Shown here piece after piece: positions 51,280-60,411 of a stretch of DNA of 64,000 nt. This stretch comes from Paenibacillus ihuae (GTDB lineage Bacteria > Bacillota > Bacilli > Paenibacillales > Paenibacillaceae): contig NZ_LN831198.1 in the NCBI RefSeq assembly GCF_001368795.1, positions 1,376,067 through 1,440,066 on the forward strand, in the 5' to 3' direction. Numbering within the stretch: position 1 is the first letter of the stretch; each line of letters begins with the position of its first letter. Under the pieces are notes generated by a model. It had not been told where the DNA came from. It saw nothing but the letters and a program-made list of their open reading frames with translations, and searched no databases. The translations under genes were made by a program, and so were the position numbers.

Positions 51280-52443
51280 ATGGAGAATGTTCTCAGTCGG
51301 GAATACGCCGTTCCTTTCTTGCAGAAATTGATCGCCATAGATACCTGTAATCCCCCGGGGAATGAGCACCGTCTCTCATTCGTCTTAATGTCATTATTGA
51401 ATGACATCGGAATTCCCGCAGTGATTTCACCTCTAAGTACGGATCGCAGCAACGTAGAAGTTACGCTGAAAGGGAGCGGGCGTAAAAAATTGATGTTCTG
51501 TGGACATCTTGATACCGTGAGTCCATGGTCAGCATCCGCTGGAAAATATAGTCCCCATGGTGCGGCGATTGAGGGCGACCGCATCTACGGCAGAGGGGCA
51601 TCGGATATGAAAAGCGGGCTAGCAGCGATGCTGCTGGCTCTGGTCTCTATTCAACTGGACGGGATCAACTTGGACGGAGATTTGATATTTCTGGCGACTG
51701 CGGGGGAAGAAGTAGACAGCTGCGGAGCCAGAATATACTTAGATCAATACGGTGTTCGTGATCTGGACGGAATGGTCATTGGAGAACCCACCAGAGGAAA
51801 AGTAGCGGTTGGGCATAAAGGGGCTTTGTGGCTGCGGATTTCTTTATTTGGCAAAAGCGCCCATGGTTCAATGCCGCATTTGGGGTTAAATGCAGTGGAG
51901 GGCATGATGGAGGTTATTAACCTTCTTAAGGGGAGTGCTCTTCAGTGGGTGGCACACGATCCAGTTCTCGGTTCCAGCAGCTTGTCTGTCAACCGGATAG
52001 AAGGTGGAGTCCAAACGAATGTAATTCCAGATCGCTGTGTTATTGATGTGGATATTCGTACAGTTCCTCCGCTAACCCATGCTCCGCTGCTGGAAGAGAT
52101 TAAGTGCACATTATTAAGAATTCAAGATGTAAACCCGGGATTTTCATTTGAAGTAGAGCAGATTTTGGATCGCAGCTCCATTTATACGAATCCGGATCAT
52201 CCTTTGATACGGACGGCTCTGGAGATTAACGGTCAATCAGAACAAGATGTACATGGAGTTCCTTACTATACAGATGGTTCTGTTCTTCAAGATGAGGGGG
52301 AATTACCGATCTTAATTTATGGACCTGGAGATGAGAGACTGGCTCATCAGCCGGATGAGTGGGTGGATATAGATGCTTATCTAGAGTCTATTACTTTTTA
52401 TAGAGAGGCAGCTTTACGATTCTTAGGAACGGTTGATAATTAA
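51280..52443 (+). CDS. M20-family (ArgE/DapE/N-carbamoyl-type) metallohydrolase
   Basis: The 387-residue enzyme has M20 metal motifs CGHLDTVSPW, GRGASDMKSGLAAM, the catalytic Glu pair in ATAGEEVDSCGA, and a dimerisation domain opening with VGHKGALWLRISLFGKSAHG. M20 enzymes hydrolyse N-acyl, N-formyl and N-carbamoyl amino acids or peptides. It is the last of the 17 co-directional genes, 3 bp after DUF1989, and may finish the pathway by cleaving a ureido or acyl intermediate. Confidence 0.88.
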   Translation: MENVLSREYAVPFLQKLIAIDTCNPPGNEHRLSFVLMSLLNDIGIPAVISPLSTDRSNVEVTLKGSGRKKLMFCGHLDTVSPWSASAGKYSPHGAAIEGDRIYGRGASDMKSGLAAMLLALVSIQLDGINLDGDLIFLATAGEEVDSCGARIYLDQYGVRDLDGMVIGEPTRGKVAVGHKGALWLRISLFGKSAHGSMPHLGLNAVEGMMEVINLLKGSALQWVAHDPVLGSSSLSVNRIEGGVQTNVIPDRCVIDVDIRTVPPLTHAPLLEEIKCTLLRIQDVNPGFSFEVEQILDRSSIYTNPDHPLIRTALEINGQSEQDVHGVPYYTDGSVLQDEGELPILIYGPGDERLAHQPDEWVDIDAYLESITFYREAALRFLGTVDN

Positions 52444-52597
52444 TAATCACGATATAGAAAGCCTATTCTCCTCGGATGACCCGCATGGTATCCGCCAGGA
52501 GGTCAGCTTCCGTATCCGTAGATTGAAACGGATTCAGCCTGTTATGATCTCATGACTGGCTTATGGTTTACAGGTATGCTGGGTTTGACGCATACCT

Positions 52598-52636
52598 AAA
52601 GAATGCATCCCTCAGATCAGAGCGGATGCATTCTTA
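52598..52636. terminator. Bidirectional terminator at the end of the BMC operon
   Basis: AAGAATGCATCC and GGATGCATTCTT form a perfect 12-bp stem around a 13-nt loop. An extra hairpin, GGTATGC with GCATACC (52572-52596), precedes it. It serves the M20 gene on the plus strand and the yheC-type gene on the minus strand. Confidence 0.72.
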
Positions 52637-52651
52637 TCGTTTGGCTCACTC

Positions 52652-53782
52652 CTATTCCTCAACCGTCTTAACCGAGCTCGGCGTGTTCTTGTTCTTATAC
52701 ACCCACATCGCGTATTCCAGCGGGCGCAGCAGCGCTTTACGGTAGGTGCCGCTGTCGCCTGTGCGGGCGAACACCTCGCGGGCCGGCTTGGGGTTGACCT
52801 CCAGCACAAAGATCCGGCCCTGGCGGTCAATGGCGAGATCGAGCGCCAGCTCGCATAACGCCCCGAAGCTTTCCTCCAGGAACGCTGCAGCTTCGAGGCC
52901 TAGATTTTCGGCCGACTTCATCGCTTTGGCAGCTTTCTCTTCGCTGCCCAGCCATTCCTTCAGCAGGACCTCGGCACGAACCGCGTGGCCGCCGCCGTGC
53001 AGGTTCGAGGTGACGCTGCGGGCGGCGCCGACCCGGCCGGCCATGCCGGTCAGCTCCCATTCGCCCTGGCCGTTCTTTTGCACGAGCATGCGGTAGTCAT
53101 GGAAACGTCCGCCCGGCAGACGCAGCGGAATGCCCTGCTGGACAAGGAAACGTCCTCCGAGGCACCACTGGCGGACGATGGATTCCAGCCGCGGGAGCGT
53201 AACCTTGCGCGGGGAAATAATCTGCCGGTTCTGGCGGCGGCCTTGAATGTCGTACAGGCTTTTCCCCTCTTTGAGCCGTTCGATCCGCAAAATGCCGCGT
53301 CCGCCCGTACCATTAATGGGCTTCACATAGACCACCGGGCTGATTTTGAGCATCCGCTGCAGATCAGCCGAGGACTGGTAGAGCAGCGTCTCGGGCATAT
53401 GCTGGCGGAAGCGGCTCTTCTGGGAAAAGGTCTGGTGGATCGTCCATTTGTTGCGCAGCGGACGGTTCAGAAAGGTCAGATGATTATAGCGGGAACGGAA
53501 GCGCAGAAGCTGCTCGAAGCGGGAGCTGCGCTGAATCCGGCAGCGGTCATAGATCATATGGGGGAAAGGGCGCCATTTGCGCGACCATTTGCCGCTTGAC
53601 GGATCGTAGACCATGGCATGGATCAGCTCTTTGCCGGCATTGACATCGGCTGGGGTAAAGACAAACACATCCAGGCCAATTTTTTTGCCTTCAATAATCA
53701 TCCTCCGGTATACACTTCTCTCTTCAAGCTGTTTGGCTTCATTCAGATACAAAGTGAGGATGCCTAAGACGGGTTCTGGCAC
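52652..53782 (-). CDS. YheC/YheD-family ATP-grasp spore protein, copy 1
   Basis: The 376-residue ATP-grasp protein has the family's N-terminal region (VLGILTLYLNEAKQLEERSVYR), a ligase core with NGTGGRGILRI, and metal/ATP residues in LALDLAIDRQGRIFVLEVNPKPAR. In Bacillus subtilis the YheC and YheD proteins are spore-associated in the mother-cell compartment. It is the last of six co-directional minus-strand genes. Substrate unknown; a coat or peptide-ligating role is inferred from family. Confidence 0.85.
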   Translation of the reverse strand: MPEPVLGILTLYLNEAKQLEERSVYRRMIIEGKKIGLDVFVFTPADVNAGKELIHAMVYDPSSGKWSRKWRPFPHMIYDRCRIQRSSRFEQLLRFRSRYNHLTFLNRPLRNKWTIHQTFSQKSRFRQHMPETLLYQSSADLQRMLKISPVVYVKPINGTGGRGILRIERLKEGKSLYDIQGRRQNRQIISPRKVTLPRLESIVRQWCLGGRFLVQQGIPLRLPGGRFHDYRMLVQKNGQGEWELTGMAGRVGAARSVTSNLHGGGHAVRAEVLLKEWLGSEEKAAKAMKSAENLGLEAAAFLEESFGALCELALDLAIDRQGRIFVLEVNPKPAREVFARTGDSGTYRKALLRPLEYAMWVYKNKNTPSSVKTVEE

Positions 53783-54282
53783 AGGAGTTCACCTTCTTGT
53801 GGGAGAGTTGCCGCGCTGCTGCTGTCTATCAGCGACCGCAGCAGCAGCGTGGGCTTGCCGGTAGGGCCGCTGGTCAGGCCTACCGCGGCAAGCCCGCTGT
53901 TGAAGCACATCTTCAGGCTTGCCGGATTGTCACAGGCCACCTGGCATTCCAGGCGGCCCAGGCGCTGCAGCTGCGCGGACAGCAGCGCCGTTCCGATACG
54001 ACGGTTACGGTATAAGGGATGAACGGCAACCAGGCAGGCCTCCTTGCCGTAGCCGGACACAAAGCTGACGCCTGCCAGCTGGCGGCCGCTTTGGCCGCGG
54101 ACGGTCGCAACCAGCAGCGAGACACCGGGTTCAGCCAGCTGGTCCGGCGTCAGCCTGCAGAGCTGGCGGCAGCCGCGCAGCGTGAGCCGCTGTTCCCCGT
54201 ATTCCCGCAGGAAATCCAGCAGCCCGCCGAGCTTCGAATTCCATTGCCCCGGACTGGTATCATAGATAGAGGAGATCTGCAT
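53764..54282 (-). CDS. GNAT-family N-acetyltransferase
   Basis: The start is ATG 54282, with AAGGAAGTG upstream; the longer open frame to 54384 overlaps the next gene's end and is rejected. The 172-residue product has the GNAT acetyl-CoA motif region with VAVHPLYRNRRIGTALLSAQLQRLG. It overlaps copy 1 of the ATP-grasp genes by 19 bp, so it is translationally coupled with the spore cluster and may acetylate a coat component or small molecule. Confidence 0.78.
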   Translation of the reverse strand: MQISSIYDTSPGQWNSKLGGLLDFLREYGEQRLTLRGCRQLCRLTPDQLAEPGVSLLVATVRGQSGRQLAGVSFVSGYGKEACLVAVHPLYRNRRIGTALLSAQLQRLGRLECQVACDNPASLKMCFNSGLAAVGLTSGPTGKPTLLLRSLIDSSSAATLPQEGELLCQNPS

Positions 54283-54307
54283 GGGTGTCACTTCCTTATG
54301 AAGGATT

Positions 54308-55420
54308 CTATTTGCTCTGCCGGGCCAGATGCTGGCTGTATTGGAAGATCCGTTCGAGCGACAGCTTGCGGATGGCCGGCTCATCGAATTTCATCGGCCG
54401 GGAGTTGGCCTCGAAGAACCAGAGGCCGCCTTCCTCGTCAACGCCGAGATCCATCGACATCTCGCCAAGCATAGCTCCTGAAGCCCGCTCAATCTGGCGG
54501 GCAATCAGGAGGGCAGTGGTAGGAACATTCTTCAGAATGGACGCTGCCCGCTCCGGGCCGAAGGTTCCCTCCAGCATGCTTGCAGGCTCCTCGATGCTGC
54601 CGCCTCGCGGCACATGCGTTGTAATGCTGCGTGCACCGGCCAGCCTTGCACCGATGCCGGTTACGGCCCAGGCGCCTCTGCCGTTCTTCTGCAGCAGCAC
54701 CCGCAGATCAAAGGGGCGTCCGCCGTGGGTGGCCAGCCCGATTGCCTGCTGCACGATATATTGCGAAATGCCTTTCTCTCTGCTGATCCGCGCCCACAGG
54801 CGGTCCATGGAAGCAGCCTTGTAGGTTACGTTCTTTTTGCCGCTCTGGATCTGCAGCCTGTAAGGCAAGCTGATGTCTGCGAGGTATTTTAACCGCATAA
54901 TTCCTTTGCCGGCCTTGCCGTTCTCCGGCTTGAGGTAGAGGCTGTCATGATTTTTCAGCATGGCGCTCAGCGTATTCGCACCCCGCAGCCGTCTTGTTTT
55001 GGGCACATGCCTTGCGGTCACCTTGGATTCCTTCAGCCATTCGAACAGACTCCATTTATTGAAGAAGCTCGGATTATACATCTGAATTTCTTCATGCTGC
55101 AGGCATTCGGCAATTTTACGGGCGACCGGAGCTTTTTCTTCCTCCTCACGGTTCGGAATTCGGTTGTATATTACCTGCGGCAGAGGCATCGGGACACTGT
55201 ACCATATCTTCCCGCTGGAGGAAGGGACGAAGCCGTTCACCATCCGCTCCTCAAACTTCAGGTCGCGGACGGTGACGACATAGACGAGATAGCCCATTTC
55301 TTTGCCGGTACGGATGATATCGCGGAAGTTACTGCGGTTACCGCGAAACTGCTTCAGCCTGTCACTGGTTGTCAATATGGCAATTACCGGTTTGCCGGGG
55401 TCAGGAGAGCGGGTGTTCAC
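54308..55420 (-). CDS. YheC/YheD-family ATP-grasp spore protein, copy 2
   Basis: The 370-residue protein has the family N-terminus (VIAILTTSDRLKQFRGNRSNFRD), the ATP-grasp glycine loop ENGKAGKGIMRLKYL and the metal-binding segment MDLGVDEEGGLWFFEANSRPMK. It overlaps the upstream paralogue by 4 bp. It is clearly distinct in sequence from its neighbours, so these are old duplicates. Confidence 0.85.
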   Translation of the reverse strand: MNTRSPDPGKPVIAILTTSDRLKQFRGNRSNFRDIIRTGKEMGYLVYVVTVRDLKFEERMVNGFVPSSSGKIWYSVPMPLPQVIYNRIPNREEEEKAPVARKIAECLQHEEIQMYNPSFFNKWSLFEWLKESKVTARHVPKTRRLRGANTLSAMLKNHDSLYLKPENGKAGKGIMRLKYLADISLPYRLQIQSGKKNVTYKAASMDRLWARISREKGISQYIVQQAIGLATHGGRPFDLRVLLQKNGRGAWAVTGIGARLAGARSITTHVPRGGSIEEPASMLEGTFGPERAASILKNVPTTALLIARQIERASGAMLGEMSMDLGVDEEGGLWFFEANSRPMKFDEPAIRKLSLERIFQYSQHLARQSK

Positions 55421-56790
55421 AGTTCATCCCTCCTGCGGAATTTGCTGAGATACAGGCAGTGCTCCAGAATATGCTCGATGGAAGCTTTGCCCTCAGCGCG
55501 CAGGGAAGGATGGCGGAAGATGGAACGTCCCGGTTTGGCGTTAGCCTCGAACATCCAGATATCTTCGTCCTGGTCAATGCCAAGGTCAAAGCCGATTTCA
55601 CCGAGCAGATGCCGGTGCTGAATTTCCAGTGATTCTGCCAGCTTGACGGCGGTTGTTTTGGCCCGCTGCAGCACTTCATCGGCTCTGGCTCCGAATACGC
55701 GGCCCAGCGCCTGCTGGGGAGTAAGCAGAGCTCCACCGTTCTTAAGATGGGTGGTGACACTGCCCCGGCCGGCTTTTTTGGCGCCGATGCCGACAACGAC
55801 CCACTGGTTGCTGCCGTTCTTATGCATATGGAAGCGGAAGTCAATCGGGCAGGCGTCAATCTCGATCAGGCGGATCCCCTGCTGGACGATATAGTTTTGC
55901 AGGCTTTGGCCATGCCGGGCGCGGAGCATGCGCATCAGGCTGTCAAAACTGGTAAAGCGCAGCAGCACATTTTTACCGTTCTTACGGTAACGGGCGAAAT
56001 ACCCCTTCTTCGGCAGGTAAGTGAGCCGGTATATTCCGTGCCCGAGACTGCCGGCGGAAGGTTTGTAATAGACAAAATGATGGCGGTCAAGCATATCGCG
56101 CATTTTCTCTGAGCTGGGGTTACTCACGGTTTCAGGGACATAGCGGTTCGCTGCGCCGTCGTTCTCCAGCAGCCGGTAAATATCCGATTTATTGAAAAAG
56201 CTCCAGTTAAAATAAGGAATTCTCTTCCGTCCGAACCGTTCGCGGAGCTGGTTGATATAAGGTGAGGTTTCGGCCCGGCGGCTCGGCAGACGGTTATACA
56301 CGACATCCGGCAGCGGGACCATTTTACGTTCGAATTTGCCGCTGGCCGTCAGAAAAAAACCGTTAACCTGTTCCTGTCCCCAGTCGATGTCGCGCGGTGT
56401 GAACGCAAATATATAGCATTTATTGCTGCCTTCCCGCAGCAGCTGCTTGATGAAGCCGGTACGCGAACCGAAGGGATTCGCCGATGTGGTTGGCCCGTCA
56501 GATAAAATGCCGACCAGGGGACCCAGCTGCACCTCATCATTCTGCAGGTTGCGTAAGTAGACGCCGCCCGTTTTAGGCACCTTGATCGCGCTCTTCACTC
56601 CGGAGGCCAGGAACAGATGCTTCCCAGCCCGTTTGATGGGCTTAATCATGGCCGGGATGGCATCCTTGCCGAGACGCAGGCGGATATTTTTCTTGCCGGA
56701 TAATTTCAGGCTTTTCATCAATTCACCCGAGACATAGACAACTCGTTGGGGCTGCTTGGTGAAATGCACATTGCAAAAAGTGAGACCCAT
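55417..56790 (-). CDS. YheC/YheD-family ATP-grasp spore protein with N-terminal domain, copy 3
   Basis: The start is ATG 56790, 8 nt after AAGGAGG; the longer frame from 56823 overlaps the previous gene. The 457-residue protein has an extra N-terminal domain of about 95 residues (with VYVSGELMKSLKL and VYLRNLQNDEVQLGPLVGIL) before the ATP-grasp core (SAGSLGHGIYRLTYLP, DLGIDQDEDIWMFEANAKPGR). The long form is the YheD type. Confidence 0.86.
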   Translation of the reverse strand: MGLTFCNVHFTKQPQRVVYVSGELMKSLKLSGKKNIRLRLGKDAIPAMIKPIKRAGKHLFLASGVKSAIKVPKTGGVYLRNLQNDEVQLGPLVGILSDGPTTSANPFGSRTGFIKQLLREGSNKCYIFAFTPRDIDWGQEQVNGFFLTASGKFERKMVPLPDVVYNRLPSRRAETSPYINQLRERFGRKRIPYFNWSFFNKSDIYRLLENDGAANRYVPETVSNPSSEKMRDMLDRHHFVYYKPSAGSLGHGIYRLTYLPKKGYFARYRKNGKNVLLRFTSFDSLMRMLRARHGQSLQNYIVQQGIRLIEIDACPIDFRFHMHKNGSNQWVVVGIGAKKAGRGSVTTHLKNGGALLTPQQALGRVFGARADEVLQRAKTTAVKLAESLEIQHRHLLGEIGFDLGIDQDEDIWMFEANAKPGRSIFRHPSLRAEGKASIEHILEHCLYLSKFRRRDEL

Positions 56791-56819
56791 TGATGAATCC
56801 TCCTTAGGAACCATTGATA

Positions 56820-57971
56820 TCATTCTCCTGTCTGTAACGGAGCTGTCCGAGTGGCAAGCATGCGGCCTGCCGCTGAATGGAGCAGCAGATGACGCGCATA
56901 GCGCAGCGGGTTCTCGGTTGCGAGTCTAGCAGCCCGGCGGTCACCCGTCAGCCGGAACACCGTGCGCCCTGGCTTGGAATTGGCTTCCAGCAGATAGATT
57001 CTGCCTCCGGCATCAATGCCGAAGTCAAGGCCCAGTTCCCCGAGTCTGCCGCAGGATTCCTCCAGCAGGGGAGGCAGGAGAGCAGCCGCAGCGGCAAGCT
57101 CTTCGAGCAGCTCTGCTCCGCTCTTTCCGTACTCTGCAAGCAGAAAGGGCAGTGGAGGAACCGCTGTTCCACCGCCGTGAAGGTTAGAGGTAAGTGCCCC
57201 TTGCCGGCCGAGCCGCACGGCCATGCCGGTTAATGTCCAGGCACCCCGTCCGTTCTTCTGCATCAGAACACGTACATCAAAGGGCTGGCCATCACTGCTG
57301 GTCAAGTCCAGGTAAGGCTGTATAATATAGCGGCGCTTGCCGATGAAGCTATGAACCCAATCCAGTCCTTCGGCTGGCGTTCTGAAATTATGCCGGAAGG
57401 ATTCATTCGCTTCGCTGCGGCCGCGGATGCTGATTCCGCCGCCTGCTTTGCTGCTGAGGAGCAGAGCATGCAGCGTGCGTTTGCCGTGTGACCCTGCCAT
57501 AGGCTTTAGAAATACGCCGTATTCTCTTTCTGCAAGCATAGTACTGAGAGCCCCTGACCCGGTATAAAGCCTGGTCTCAGGCAGCAGTGCTGCAGCTTTG
57601 CGGCTGCGGTGCACGATCCCGTAGACTCCCCACTTATCAGGCAGCGGGCGGGACCAGGGGAGTGTGCGGTAGAGTGCAGCCATGGCAGCGGAAGCCGCTT
57701 TTTTTTCCTGCAGGCTGGAATATAAACAACGGTTATACAGAATATCGGGTGCAGATGCCAGCGTCTGCTGCCACCGGCCCTCCTTCCAGACATAGCCGTT
57801 GATCGTTTGGCCGTCGGTGGAGACACCTTCCGGGTGGAAGACAAGCACTTTCAGATCGTACAACGGGGCTGCTGCGCATAACTGACTGCAGAACTCCGGT
57901 TCTGCGATGGGAGGATACCCCTGGCGGCGGCCTGTCATAATACCAAGGAACCCCGTAGCTGTGTCTGTCAT
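56820..57971 (-). CDS. YheC/YheD-family ATP-grasp spore protein, copy 4
   Basis: The 383-residue protein has the short form: an N-terminus with FLGIMTGRRQGYPPIAEPEF, the glycine loop MAGSHGKRTLHALLL in place of the usual GSLGxGI, and the metal segment LDFGIDAGGRIYLLEANSKPGR. It lies 10 bp after copy 5. The modified glycine loop could change nucleotide binding. Confidence 0.83.
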   Translation of the reverse strand: MTDTATGFLGIMTGRRQGYPPIAEPEFCSQLCAAAPLYDLKVLVFHPEGVSTDGQTINGYVWKEGRWQQTLASAPDILYNRCLYSSLQEKKAASAAMAALYRTLPWSRPLPDKWGVYGIVHRSRKAAALLPETRLYTGSGALSTMLAEREYGVFLKPMAGSHGKRTLHALLLSSKAGGGISIRGRSEANESFRHNFRTPAEGLDWVHSFIGKRRYIIQPYLDLTSSDGQPFDVRVLMQKNGRGAWTLTGMAVRLGRQGALTSNLHGGGTAVPPLPFLLAEYGKSGAELLEELAAAAALLPPLLEESCGRLGELGLDFGIDAGGRIYLLEANSKPGRTVFRLTGDRRAARLATENPLRYARHLLLHSAAGRMLATRTAPLQTGE

Positions 57972-57981
57972 GATGTCCTCC

Positions 57982-59346
57982 TTATAACCCGGCCAGATAA
58001 CGGCAATATAGAATCATTTGTTTCACGGACGGTCTGATCTTCTGGTCATTAAGCGGTGTATTATCGTTTTTGGACGGCTTGGAGTTAACCTCCAGCAGCC
58101 AAATGCGGCCCGACTGATCCAGTGCAAGATCAATCCCCAGCTCTCCGAAGTGTGCGGGGATGTAAGTTTCGACACCTCTGGCAATCGCCAGTGCCGCCCG
58201 CGGCAGCTGCACCTGTGAGCTTTCCTTCATTCCTGCCGGCAGATTGCTTTTGCCGACCGCCTCACGGACAGTGCTGAGCGTGCCGCCCCGTGCCAGATTC
58301 GAAACAAAATGGTTGCTGCCGGCGGTACGGGCGACAATGGAGGTGACCCCCCATTTGCCGGTGCCGTTCTTTTGCACCAGGGCCCGGAAATCTACCGGCC
58401 GCTTTCCAAGCTCCATCAGGGGAAGACCCTGCTGAATCTGGTAACGGGTGGTTTTCATCTTAGGGGAAATCGACTGAAACAGCTTCGCCAGACTGGGATA
58501 GCTTTGTTTACGGGTGCCAAGAGGTGTGGTCGACAGCAGCCGGTAGCCTCCTTCTTCTTTGGAAATACGCAGAATACCCTTTCCGAGACTGCCGCGAACG
58601 GGTTTCAGAAATACGCTGGAGTAGCTGTTGCACATTCTCTTTAAGACAGCGAAGCCGTTAAAAGCATGGGATTCCGGCAAATAGCGCTGCAGGGCGGCAT
58701 CTTGTGCCAGTGCTTCGAACACCTCTGTCTTGTCTAGGAACTTTTCATTGAAGAAATGCGTTCCGTAGCGGGATTTTACATCCGCCAAAAAATGCTGTAC
58801 GCTAGGTTTGTTCTCTACCTTTCGCGTGGTAAGCCGATTGTTGATCACATCGGCGACAGGAAGACTCAGCTTCCGCCAGCCCTCATCGTATACCCAGCCC
58901 TGAATGGAAGAGCTGCGTGTCTCCAGCGCCTCCGGGGTAAAGAAATATACATAGGCACCCTGCGCATGGCAGGCATTGGTAAGCTCACGGCAGAACATCG
59001 TGATCTGTCCGAACACTCTGTCCGGCTGGTCTGGATGGTCCCGGCTTACCAGCACTCCAATCAGCGGACCTAGCCGCAGGGTGCGGCTGCCGGAACTGTA
59101 GGAGGCATTCAGCATAGGCCGCCCTCTCCAGCCAAGACGCCGGGCTAACCCTTCGTTTACGCGCAGGCTGTCGGCTTTGGGGACCGGGATGACAGTGACC
59201 TCCTGCCTGAATGAGCCGAAGGTAAGCTGAATGGTTCCGTGTGCCGGTATTTTGAGCCTTTTCATGGATTTGTCGCCAAGCATTACAGCGTTTTCCTGCA
59301 GGATGCCCGAGTGGACCGTTTGGACCGGGATCTTGTACTTAGACAT
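57982..59346 (-). CDS. YheC/YheD-family ATP-grasp spore protein with N-terminal domain, copy 5
   Basis: The start is ATG 59346, after GGAAGGAG. The 454-residue protein is the long form: an N-terminal beta domain (HSGILQENAVMLGDKSMKRLK), LGPLIGVLVSRDHPDQ, glycine loop VRGSLGKGILRI and LALDQSGRIWLLEVNSKPSK. It is the first gene of the six-gene minus-strand unit, so the sporulation promoter should lie in 59347-59480. Confidence 0.86.
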   Translation of the reverse strand: MSKYKIPVQTVHSGILQENAVMLGDKSMKRLKIPAHGTIQLTFGSFRQEVTVIPVPKADSLRVNEGLARRLGWRGRPMLNASYSSGSRTLRLGPLIGVLVSRDHPDQPDRVFGQITMFCRELTNACHAQGAYVYFFTPEALETRSSSIQGWVYDEGWRKLSLPVADVINNRLTTRKVENKPSVQHFLADVKSRYGTHFFNEKFLDKTEVFEALAQDAALQRYLPESHAFNGFAVLKRMCNSYSSVFLKPVRGSLGKGILRISKEEGGYRLLSTTPLGTRKQSYPSLAKLFQSISPKMKTTRYQIQQGLPLMELGKRPVDFRALVQKNGTGKWGVTSIVARTAGSNHFVSNLARGGTLSTVREAVGKSNLPAGMKESSQVQLPRAALAIARGVETYIPAHFGELGIDLALDQSGRIWLLEVNSKPSKNDNTPLNDQKIRPSVKQMILYCRYLAGL

Positions 59347-59517
59347 CGTGGATCTCCTTCCGGTAGGCAGCATGATGCCGGCAATATGAATCTTTAGGGT
59401 TACATATCATTCATCATATGGAGACATCTGACCCTTGGTGATTGACCTATTCTGTAAAAAGCCGTACCAGGCGGAATTCATCGCTGCGGATAATACAAAA
59501 CATTAGGAGGAATTATC

Positions 59518-59859
59518 ATGAACGTAATCGACAAAGCACACGAACTGGCAAGAGCCATCAAAGATAGCACTGAGTTTTCGGATATCAGCAGTGCTATGAA
59601 GGTGATCGAAGCCGATCCCGAGAGCAAACGGATGCTGGATAATTTCCGCCAGAGCCAGATTGAGCTGCAGCAGCGGATGATGAGCGGGGAGATGCCGCCG
59701 CAAGAGGAAATGGAAAAAATGGAGAAGCTGTTCGAGGTATTGAACCTGAATCTCGGTATCCGCCGCCTGTTTGACGCAGAGCGCCGTCTCAGTGTCGTTA
59801 TTGAAGATGTGAACAAGATTATTACAGACAGCCTGTCACAGATGTACGGAGGCCAGTAA
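59518..59859 (+). CDS. YheA-like YlbF/YmcA-family protein
   Basis: The 113-residue all-helical protein fits the YlbF family: KAHELARAIKDSTEFSDI, a Pro/Glu-rich middle (MSGEMPPQEEMEKM) and LFDAERRLSVVIEDVNKII. The subgroup encoded next to yheC-type genes in Bacillus is YheA. Relatives YlbF and YmcA work in RNase Y maturation and sporulation control, but no direct activity of YheA is known to me. AGGAGG lies 8 nt before ATG. It is divergent from the spore cluster. Confidence 0.85.
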   Translation: MNVIDKAHELARAIKDSTEFSDISSAMKVIEADPESKRMLDNFRQSQIELQQRMMSGEMPPQEEMEKMEKLFEVLNLNLGIRRLFDAERRLSVVIEDVNKIITDSLSQMYGGQ

Positions 59860-59885
59860 TCGGCTCCGCCCCGTGGCGGCAACAG

Positions 59886-59936
59886 AAAAAGCAGGGTGTT
59901 CCCCGGCCTATTTGGCTGGAGAGCATCCTGCTTTTT
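59886..59936 (+). terminator. Terminator after the YheA-like gene
   Basis: AAAAAGCAGGGTG pairs with CATCCTGCTTTTT (one G-U pair) around a loop of about 26 nt. It is followed by TTTGTG. Confidence 0.75.
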
Positions 59937-59989
59937 GTGTTATAAACCTTGAGACTGAGCTATATTTAGAATCAAACCTTCGGGAAGAC

Positions 59990-60411
59990 AATGTTCGGAG
60001 ATGTGGCAGTGCTCCTTGCACAGTTGAAACTGATTCACAGGCCACCGGATATCCGCCTAGCTTACGGACCCCAGTGACGTTGATTACCGCTGAGGAAGGA
60101 ATTAGCCGGAGGAACGGACTCCAGAGCCGTTATTTCAGTGGAAAAGAAGTGTTTTAATCATTATTCGGAGAGATAAGGGCTCTACAGTCCGTTACAACGT
60201 GAAAAAGGGAGTTTTTCGGCTAATAGCGGCGCTGGAGTCCGTAATGATTCGGTGACGCATCTCTGGTACCAGAATGTATACCGACATCTCACACCTCACC
60301 ATAACTCAACCCTGTAACTACTAGCGCCCGCAAAATAGAGGCCGTTCCATTCGAAGCAGCCTATTCCCGTAAGTATCACTAAATCTCCGAACTTAGAACA
60401 CGCTGCTTAGA
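59990..60411. repeat. Intergenic repeat tract with imperfect inverted units
   Basis: No gene is supported here. The tract contains related units in both orientations: ACGGACCCCAGTGACG (60064), ACGGACTCCAGAGCCG (60115), GGGCTCTACAGTCCGT (60178) and CGGCGCTGGAGTCCGT (60226). The second and fourth are near-perfect inverted copies about 110 bp apart. Similar noncoding repeat families are scattered through Paenibacillus-type genomes as far as I know. No terminal repeats or transposase are present. Confidence 0.6.

Noticed and set aside
52985-55894. Long plus-strand open frames (up to 224 codons) across the ATP-grasp genes
   Set aside because: These lie opposite strongly recognised genes, lack ribosome binding sites and read as low-complexity Ala/Arg/Gly-rich sequence caused by GC-rich codon use.
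59873-60157. 94-codon open frame beginning in the terminator
   Set aside because: It starts inside the terminator of the YheA-like gene and its second half is repeat sequence.
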